In this document: piece by piece, positions 34,028 to 39,236 of the stretch
Layout of the letters: the number at the start of each line of letters is the position of its first letter
Numbering within the stretch: position 1 is the stretch's first letter
Assembly: GCA_032122355.1 (NCBI GenBank)
Contig: JAUMCS010000100.1
Span: forward strand, 1 to 39,236
Origin: RFTU01 sp032122355
GTDB lineage: Bacteria > Pseudomonadota > Gammaproteobacteria > Burkholderiales > Burkholderiaceae_C
Direction of reading: 5' to 3'
DNA length: 39,236 nt
Notes under the pieces: model-generated
What the model saw: only the letters and a program-made list of their open reading frames with translations
What the model was told of the DNA's origin: nothing
Database searches by the model: none
Position numbers and translations under genes: made by a program

Positions 34028-35302
34028 ATGTCTTTGATCGTACACAAATACGGCGGCACCTCGATGGGGTCGACAGAGCGGATTCGCAACGTTGCCAAGC
34101 GTGTGGCCAAATGGGTTCGTGCAGGGCACCAAATGGTCGTTGTTCCCTCTGCCATGAGTGGTGAAACCAATCGCTTGCTTGGCTTGGCCAAAGAATTGCA
34201 ACCGGCCCAAGTTACCCCCGATGTCATGCGCGAACTCGACATGATTGCCTGTACCGGCGAACAAGTTTCTGTGGGTTTGCTGGCCTTGGCTTTGCAGGCT
34301 GAAGGCATACCGGCAGTGAGCTACAATGGCTGGCAAGTGCCCATTCAAACGGATTCGGCGCATACCAAGGCCCGTATCGAAAGCATTGCTGATGATCGCG
34401 TTCGCCAAGACCTGACTCAGGGCAAGGTAGTTATCATAACCGGCTTCCAGGGCGTTGATGGCGCAGGTAACGTCACCACTCTGGGGCGCGGCGGTTCTGA
34501 TACTTCTGCCGTTGCCGTTGCAGCCGCATTAAAAGCCTCAGAGTGTTTGATTTATACCGATGTTGATGGTGTGTACACAACCGATCCTCGTGTTGTGCCT
34601 GAAGCCAGACGTTTGCATACTGTTAGCTTCGAAGAAATGCTCGAAATGGCCAGTTTGGGCTCGAAAGTTCTGCAAATTCGTTCGGTTGAATTCGCTGGCA
34701 AGTATCGTGTTCCGCTACGTGTGTTGTCCAGCTTTACACCTTGGGATATTAATATAGAGGAAGAGGCTCAATCGGGCACCCTCATTACATTTGAAGAGGA
34801 TGAGAAAATGGAAAAAGCCGTTGTTTCAGGTATTGCTTTTAATCGTGACGAGGCTAAAGTTAGCATATTAGGGGTTCCTGATAAGCCCGGTATTGCTTAT
34901 CAAATTTTGGGCCCTGTGGCACAAGCCAATATTGATATTGACATGATCATTCAAAACGTTTCTCATGACGGCAGAACTGACTTCTCATTTACAGTCCACC
35001 GCAATGATCATACTCGTGTCCTTGACCTGATTAAAACGACCATAGCTCCTACAGTTGGCGCTGCTCAAGTAGATGCAGATGCTCGCATTTGTAAGGTTAG
35101 TATCGTGGGAATTGGTATGAAAAGTCATGCGGGTGTTGCTGCGACTATGTTCAGGTGCTTAAGTGATGAAGGCATTAATATCCAAATGATCAGTACCAGC
35201 GAGATCAAAACATCGGTCGTGATTGACGAGAAGTACATGGAGCTTGCTGTACGTGCTTTGCATCGTGCATTTGAGCTTGATGTTGACTCTTCTTTAGCCT
35301 GA
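34028..35302 (+). CDS. lysC: Aspartate kinase
   Basis: A 424-residue monofunctional aspartate kinase, first enzyme of the Lys/Thr/Met/diaminopimelate pathway. The N-terminal kinase motif is VHKYGGTSMGSTERIRNVA. The substrate loop is TLGRGGSDTSAVAVAAAL and YTDVDGVYTTDPRVV is also present. Two ACT regulatory domains follow from about residue 265 (SILGVPDKPGIAYQILGPVAQANIDIDMIIQN and SIVGIGMKSHAGVAATMF). The length suggests a form with an internal start for a beta subunit, as in related bacteria. The gene order lysC then tRNA-Ser is common in Burkholderiales. No Shine-Dalgarno sequence is evident. Confidence 0.96.
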   Translation: MSLIVHKYGGTSMGSTERIRNVAKRVAKWVRAGHQMVVVPSAMSGETNRLLGLAKELQPAQVTPDVMRELDMIACTGEQVSVGLLALALQAEGIPAVSYNGWQVPIQTDSAHTKARIESIADDRVRQDLTQGKVVIITGFQGVDGAGNVTTLGRGGSDTSAVAVAAALKASECLIYTDVDGVYTTDPRVVPEARRLHTVSFEEMLEMASLGSKVLQIRSVEFAGKYRVPLRVLSSFTPWDINIEEEAQSGTLITFEEDEKMEKAVVSGIAFNRDEAKVSILGVPDKPGIAYQILGPVAQANIDIDMIIQNVSHDGRTDFSFTVHRNDHTRVLDLIKTTIAPTVGAAQVDADARICKVSIVGIGMKSHAGVAATMFRCLSDEGINIQMISTSEIKTSVVIDEKYMELAVRALHRAFELDVDSSLA

Positions 35303-35349
35303 ATAAGTTCGCTTTTTCAAAACAAGCCAGAAAAAATGTTTTTTCAGGT

Positions 35350-35355
35350 TATAAT
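35350..35355 (+). promoter_or_regulatory. -10 box for tRNA-Ser
   Basis: A perfect TATAAT lies 15 bases before the tRNA 5' end. No good -35 hexamer is found at 16-18 bases upstream, so promoter strength cannot be judged. Confidence 0.45.
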
Positions 35356-35370
35356 CAGATATTGCATGAC

Positions 35371-35463
35371 GGGGCTGTGACCGAGAGGCCGAAGGTGCTC
35401 CCCTGCTAAGGGAGTATGTGGGCAAAACCTGCATCGAGGGTTCGAATCCCTCCGGCCCCGCCA
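35371..35463 (+). tRNA. tRNA-Ser (anticodon GCU)
   Basis: A 93-base class II tRNA. The acceptor stem GGGGCTG pairs with CGGCCCC (one G-U pair), followed by discriminator G and an encoded CCA. The anticodon stem CTCCC/GGGAG encloses loop CTGCTAA, giving anticodon GCU, which reads AGC/AGU serine codons. A long variable arm (TATGTGGGCAAAACCTGCAT) and the T arm GAGGGTTCGAATCCCTC are present. It lies between lysC and fliC. Confidence 0.95.
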
Positions 35464-35489
35464 AAAGCAATTCATTGAATCCTCATTCG

Positions 35490-35513
35490 AACCCCGCTAA
35501 TGCGGGGTTTTTT
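35490..35513 (+). terminator. Rho-independent terminator after tRNA-Ser
   Basis: Stem AACCCCGC (35490-35497) and GCGGGGTT (35502-35509) with loop TAAT is followed by a run of T up to 35513. It ends the tRNA transcript and isolates fliC from lysC-tRNA transcription. Confidence 0.92.
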
Positions 35514-35546
35514 ATGCGTTCTGTGTATCTTTGTTGAATATGTCTC

Positions 35547-35573
35547 TAAAGTTGTTTTGGTTTGGGCCGATTC
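35547..35573 (+). promoter_or_regulatory. Sigma-28 (FliA) promoter for fliC
   Basis: TAAAGTTG, 11 bases and GCCGATTC nearly match the FliA consensus TAAAGTTT-N11-GCCGATAA. It begins 34 bases after the tRNA terminator and ends about 66 bases before the fliC ATG. Confidence 0.88.
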
Positions 35574-35639
35574 ACTAAAGGTAAAGAGTGAAATTAAGCA
35601 GTGATCACTCCAATTAATCGACAACACAGGAGAGTCAAA

Positions 35640-36491
35640 ATGTCATCTGTTATCAACACCAATTCATCATCTTTAATGGCCCGTAACGCATTACGGGTGA
35701 ATAGTCGAGAAATGAGCTCGGCTATGACTCAGTTATCCACCGGTAAGCGAATTAACAACGCTATTGATGATGCCGCCGGATCGTCCATCAGCGAGGGTAT
35801 GACTGCACAGATTCGTGGTTTGAGTATGGCTGTACGAAATGCCAATGACGGTATTTCACTAGCTCAAACTACCGAAGGCGCTGCCGGACAAATCACCGGT
35901 ATGATGCAACGTATGCGTGAGTTGGCTGTGCAAGCTTCAACGGCCACCGTCTCAGATGAGCAGCGGCAATATTTGAATACGGAGTATCAAGCACTAAAAG
36001 GACAGATTAAACAGACCATCAATGAAACGACATGGAATGGATTGTCATTACTGAGCAGTGGAAGTAATGATCAAACGTTTGCGATTCAAGTTGGCGCTGA
36101 TGCTACCGATGGTACAGGCAGTCAGCAGGTAACAGTAACATCCACAAAAATCGATATTACCAAGGGCCTCAGTGATGTATCTGGTTCGGTCAGTGAGTTG
36201 TTGGATGCTGCAAAAGCAACGTCAGCCATTTCAGACCTCGACGATGACATCAAGGGCATGAATGCATTAAGGTCGGATTTGGGTTCTGTAGTCAGTCGAT
36301 TGACGAGTGTGACAGACAACTTGGCTAACCGTATTCAGAATATCAGCGATTCACGCAGCCGTATTCGTGATGCTGATTATGCCCAAGTGACGGCAGAATT
36401 AACCCGGACTCAAATCATTCAGCAAGCGGGTATGGCGGTTTTGGCTCAGGCTAATCAACAACCTCAGTCGGTACTATCCCTATTGAAATAA
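35640..36491 (+). CDS. fliC: Flagellin (short form)
   Basis: A 283-residue flagellin with complete N-terminal D0/D1 (INTNSSSLMARNALRVNSREMSSAMTQLSTGKRINNAIDDAAG ... RMRELAVQAST) and C-terminal D1/D0 (NLANRIQNISDSRSRIRDADYAQVTAELTRTQIIQQAGMAVLAQANQQPQSVLSLLK). The variable middle is very short, so exposed outer domains are minimal. ATG at 35640 has AGGAGAG seven bases upstream; the frame is open 13 codons further back. A sigma-28 site precedes it. Its C-terminus is clearly related to that of the giant minus-strand gene downstream. No terminator is evident after it. Confidence 0.95.
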   Translation: MSSVINTNSSSLMARNALRVNSREMSSAMTQLSTGKRINNAIDDAAGSSISEGMTAQIRGLSMAVRNANDGISLAQTTEGAAGQITGMMQRMRELAVQASTATVSDEQRQYLNTEYQALKGQIKQTINETTWNGLSLLSSGSNDQTFAIQVGADATDGTGSQQVTVTSTKIDITKGLSDVSGSVSELLDAAKATSAISDLDDDIKGMNALRSDLGSVVSRLTSVTDNLANRIQNISDSRSRIRDADYAQVTAELTRTQIIQQAGMAVLAQANQQPQSVLSLLK

Positions 36492-36544
36492 AGGTTAGCT
36501 AGTTATAAATTCTTGCGTAGGTTAGGTAAAACTTTTAAGGAATA

Positions 36545-37024
36545 ATGAACTACATTAAGTGTCACCTGCGCAGGAATTTTCAAACTCGTTTGGCTTTTCA
36601 TCTCTTTGACAAATCCGTGTGTTGCTTGGCGCTATGTATAGCGCCTTCTTTTTTTTCTGCATCTATGGTGGCTGCTAATCCCAACTCCGACTGGGAACTG
36701 GTGGGGGAATTCAATTCTCAGGGATACTACCTTAACCATGCTACATCCCGGCGGTCAGATTCACGTATACAAATATGGAATTTAACTCAGTTGAAAGAGC
36801 CGGCCTATACTACCCGCGGCAAAGCATACCTATCAAAAAAAACACTGTTAGAAATTAATTGTCAGAAAAAAACATTGTTAGTGGCGGAGGATACTTGGTA
36901 CCCCAAACTTTGGGCTGAAGGATCTCCTGTGTTTGAGTCAGGTGACTTGAATGCTAAGCCTACATTGGTTCAGAGCCAATCACCCAGCGAAGCTATTTTA
37001 AAATCGACATGTGGTCGTAGATAA
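36545..37024 (+). CDS. Exported protein resembling surface-adhesin protein E
   Basis: A 159-residue protein with a hydrophobic segment at about residues 24-44 (VCCLALCIAPSFFSASMVAA) that looks like a signal peptide with a long basic start. The mature part (WELVGEFNSQGYYLNHATSRRSDSRIQIWNL ... LLEINCQKKTLLVAEDTWY) has the layout of the small surface-adhesin protein E domain (PF16747 type), a beta-sandwich with paired Cys. Many such proteins are uncharacterised periplasmic or surface proteins. It lies 53 bases after fliC with AAGGA before the ATG, so it may be cotranscribed. Function in the flagellum is only suggested by position. Confidence 0.6.
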   Translation: MNYIKCHLRRNFQTRLAFHLFDKSVCCLALCIAPSFFSASMVAANPNSDWELVGEFNSQGYYLNHATSRRSDSRIQIWNLTQLKEPAYTTRGKAYLSKKTLLEINCQKKTLLVAEDTWYPKLWAEGSPVFESGDLNAKPTLVQSQSPSEAILKSTCGRR

Positions 37025-37073
37025 AATCTGGATTTCCACTTTTTGGAGATGGTATCTGCCATATTTAGTACCC

Positions 37074-37114
37074 ATGTTGAATAAATTTATTCAACATACC
37101 ATATAAGTTATGGT
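37074..37114. repeat. Two adjacent palindromes between convergent genes
   Basis: A perfect 24-base palindrome lies at 37074-37097, with arms ATGTTGAATAAA and TTTATTCAACAT. It is directly followed by ACCATA-TAAGT-TATGGT (37098-37114). The pair occupies the gap between the adhesin-E-like gene and the giant flagellin-like gene. Lack of a GC-rich stem or T run makes a classic terminator doubtful; a bidirectional stop or protein-binding site are alternatives. Confidence 0.6.
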
Positions 37115-37118
37115 GTAT

Positions 37119-39236
37119 TTACTTTAGAAGCTGTAATACCATTTGAGATTGATGGTTGGCTTGGGTTAGAACTGCCATGCTGACATTCTGTATGATTTGC
37201 CCTCGGATCCAGTCCGCAGTGGTTTGTGCATAATCTGTATCAACGATTTGACTTCTGGACCGAGATAAATTCTCTATTTGAATATTAAAACTATCTGTTC
37301 GGGAAGTTAGTGCTTTAATTGCGGATGCAAACTTAGAACGCGATCGGTTGAGGATGGATAATCCTTTATCAAGCGCGGTAATGGCATTGGTTGCTTCGGT
37401 CTCGGAGAATATGCTGGCAGTTTTATAATCGCCATCTAAATTAACAGAGCCGATTGCAATGGATTTAAATCCATTATCTGTTGGTGGTATAATAAAGGCT
37501 AGATTAATTAATGTTTCCTTGGGGTAATTGTAAATGGCGCTTTCATTGCCTGCTAAATCAATTTGCTTGACTTTAATGGAGTTGGCAAGATACCTACCAG
37601 CTGATAGGTTAATAGTTCCATTTATACCGCTTACAGTCCCATCTTTCCATTCTCCGTTATTAATTTGATATTTGAAAGTTGCATTCGGCTCTAAGGTAAC
37701 ATTCATGATCCCTGAGTCGCTGATGCTTAATAAGGCATTTCCCTCATCTTGATCTAGTGTTAATTGTGGTGCGCCTGGTGCTGTATTGTCAGTATTTATG
37801 CCAACAATGCTGGATATGTTACTGATATTTTGTGCTAAATCAGTTTGTCGTACATCAATATTAAAAGTTCCATCCATTGGAATAGAAAAGGAATTAGATG
37901 TATCACCTGCTTGCCAGGCGTTGTTGTTAATGCGATATTGCCAGCTTGCCCCATTTTCAAGATTGGATACATTTATTATATTGGATTGAGTATATTTATC
38001 GCCATCATATTTTGTATCTGTAATTTGTAACATGGGGTTGGCCACCACACGATCTAAAATAATGGATTTTGTGTTGGATAGGATTGGTCCGTAGTTTTGC
38101 GCCAGATCAATCTGGCGTACTTCTATTGACCCCGGGGCATAGGTTCGGTCAGTGGGCAGAATAATCTCATTGATATTGGTTGCAGTATTCCATCCGGCTC
38201 CATCAATACGATATTGAAGTTTGCCACCTGTTTCTATTCCTGATATGGGTATTTTATTATTGTTGGTATATAAAATGGATGATAAGCTTAAAATAGAAGA
38301 TATCGGGGCATTAGGTGCTATGGTATCTAGGGTAAAGATTTTTGCTGCGCTGGTTAAGCGATTGCCGTATATATCATTAATTGCCGCAGTAAGAGATTTT
38401 GATCCATCAGTACCTAAATCATTGGTGTTTAATGTGAAATCAATATATCCATTGCTTATATCTGTAGTATCAATGGTTTTTTGTTTGGGCGTCAAAAATG
38501 CATTCCCGTTGAGTTGTAATTCAACTACATCGCCAATTTGAACTGCATTGCTGCCTATTGTTGTAAAGGTGGTCCTGAACTTGGTATTCATTGACTCTAT
38601 TTGATTCATAAGGTTATCACTTAAATCACTAGAACCCAATTCGGCTGGTGTGGAGATGGTAGGCGCTATATCATCTAATCTATAACTCTTTACAAATGTA
38701 TTTGCGTTTCCTGCTTGGTCAATGACTTTCATTTTTATATTATTTGAACCATACACTAGATTCGTTGTCCAGCTAAATGTGTTGCCAGTTACATTGCTGG
38801 TAATGTCAATAGTAGGCTCACTTCCGTCAACCGATGCCAATAGTCGCTCATCTGCATTCAAACTGGCGGATAAGGTGCCAGAAATGGTTTGAGCTGATAT
38901 GTTTGTTTTAAAATCTGTGTTTGAAATACCTGAGTCAGCACTGAGTGATGCAATATTCCCTGAAGTGCTGGGTGCTGTCTGATCGAGCACATAGGCGCGA
39001 ATGGTTTGAGTCCCTTCATTGCCTGCGGTATCGATGACTTTGATGCGAATTTGATTAGAGCCGTTGGTTAAAGTGGTTGCCCAAGTGAAGGTATTTCCTG
39101 ATACTCGGCTGGTAATGTCTGTGAATGCATCGGTTCCATTGACCGAGGCCATGAGTCTTTCGCCGACAGCGAGCGCGCTGGATAAGGTCCCGCTGATGGT
39201 TTGAGAAGGTGCGTTGGTATTGAAATCGGTGGCGGA
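37119..39236 (-). CDS. Giant flagellin-like protein with Ig-like repeats (5' end outside window)
   Basis: An open frame of 705 codons runs without a stop to the right edge, so the N-terminus is missing. The last ~95 residues are a full flagellin C-terminal D1/D0 region, including ATNAITALDKGLSILNRSRS, LSRSRSQIVDTDYAQTTAD and GQIIQNVSMAVLTQANHQS. Upstream are tandem beta-rich modules. Two copies about 104 residues apart share QTISGTLS-x5-ERLLAS and IKVIDQAGN-type ends. Three further modules about 90 residues apart end in VRQIDLAQN, VRQTDLAQN and VKQIDLAGN. These resemble bacterial Ig-like adhesin repeats. The best reading is a flagellin whose variable region was expanded by Ig-like repeats. 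It is AT-rich and convergent to fliC. Whether a flagellin N-terminus exists cannot be seen. Confidence 0.85.
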   Translation of the reverse strand, partial: SATDFNTNAPSQTISGTLSSALAVGERLMASVNGTDAFTDITSRVSGNTFTWATTLTNGSNQIRIKVIDTAGNEGTQTIRAYVLDQTAPSTSGNIASLSADSGISNTDFKTNISAQTISGTLSASLNADERLLASVDGSEPTIDITSNVTGNTFSWTTNLVYGSNNIKMKVIDQAGNANTFVKSYRLDDIAPTISTPAELGSSDLSDNLMNQIESMNTKFRTTFTTIGSNAVQIGDVVELQLNGNAFLTPKQKTIDTTDISNGYIDFTLNTNDLGTDGSKSLTAAINDIYGNRLTSAAKIFTLDTIAPNAPISSILSLSSILYTNNNKIPISGIETGGKLQYRIDGAGWNTATNINEIILPTDRTYAPGSIEVRQIDLAQNYGPILSNTKSIILDRVVANPMLQITDTKYDGDKYTQSNIINVSNLENGASWQYRINNNAWQAGDTSNSFSIPMDGTFNIDVRQTDLAQNISNISSIVGINTDNTAPGAPQLTLDQDEGNALLSISDSGIMNVTLEPNATFKYQINNGEWKDGTVSGINGTINLSAGRYLANSIKVKQIDLAGNESAIYNYPKETLINLAFIIPPTDNGFKSIAIGSVNLDGDYKTASIFSETEATNAITALDKGLSILNRSRSKFASAIKALTSRTDSFNIQIENLSRSRSQIVDTDYAQTTADWIRGQIIQNVSMAVLTQANHQSQMVLQLLK

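Noticed and set aside
1..39236. CRISPR array, toxin-antitoxin pair, prophage or retroelement
   Set aside because: No regularly spaced repeats with unique spacers and no genes of these types were found on either strand.

Overview
The window looks like a stretch of chromosome from a motile, Gram-negative betaproteobacterium, most likely of the order Burkholderiales. The reasons are gene neighbourhoods familiar from that order (rpsU-yqeY; a COG4255-type gene followed by recJ, a PHP-domain gene and yciO; valS-galU; lysC followed by tRNA-Ser) and P- and L-ring genes for a two-membrane envelope. Base composition is only moderate in G+C, and the flagellin region at the right end is visibly AT-richer. 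Genus cannot be told from the sequence alone.

Layout. 1-899: a broken ISNCY-like insertion sequence, cut by the end of an IS21-like element that runs off the left edge. 900-2858 (minus): trhO, a small Cys-phosphatase/sulfurtransferase-like gene, yqeY and rpsU, with a structured rpsU leader and a terminator hairpin after rpsU. 3009-7294 (plus): a tightly coupled run of a COG4255-type gene, recJ, a PHP-domain nuclease gene and yciO. 7308-13368 (minus): valS, galU, a rhomboid protease gene, rpe, plsY and ridA, read as one probable operon from a promoter at about 13440. 13519-14220 (minus): a Bax-inhibitor-1 family gene. 14410-16379 (plus): two peptide-type ABC permease genes without their ATPase or binding-protein partners.

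16364-33906 is a flagellar axial-structure cluster: flgN, flgM and flgA on the minus strand, and on the plus strand a LysM/transglycosylase-like gene followed by flgBCDEFGHIJKL, fliD and flaG. Promoters are readable. Three sigma-54 type (-24/-12) sites precede flgA, the LysM/transglycosylase-like gene and flgB. Three sigma-28 type sites precede flgM, flaG and fliC. This suggests a sigma-54 then sigma-28 cascade. 34028-35463 holds lysC and tRNA-Ser(GCU). 35640-39236 holds a short flagellin gene (fliC), a small exported adhesin-E-like gene and, on the opposite strand, the 3' part of a very large gene.

The most notable points are these. (1) The minus-strand gene at the right edge encodes tandem Ig-like repeats ending in a complete flagellin C-terminal D1/D0 domain, so it is probably a giant repeat-bearing flagellin beside an ordinary 283-residue one. 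(2) The hook protein FlgE (935 aa) and hook-filament junction protein FlgK (1015 aa) are about twice usual size, while rod proteins, FlgL and FliD are normal. (3) FlgJ is the short form without its wall-cutting domain, and a separate LysM plus transglycosylase-like protein with its own sigma-54 site sits at the flgA/flgB junction, apparently supplying that activity. Together these suggest a flagellum with an unusually bulky, adhesin-like exterior.
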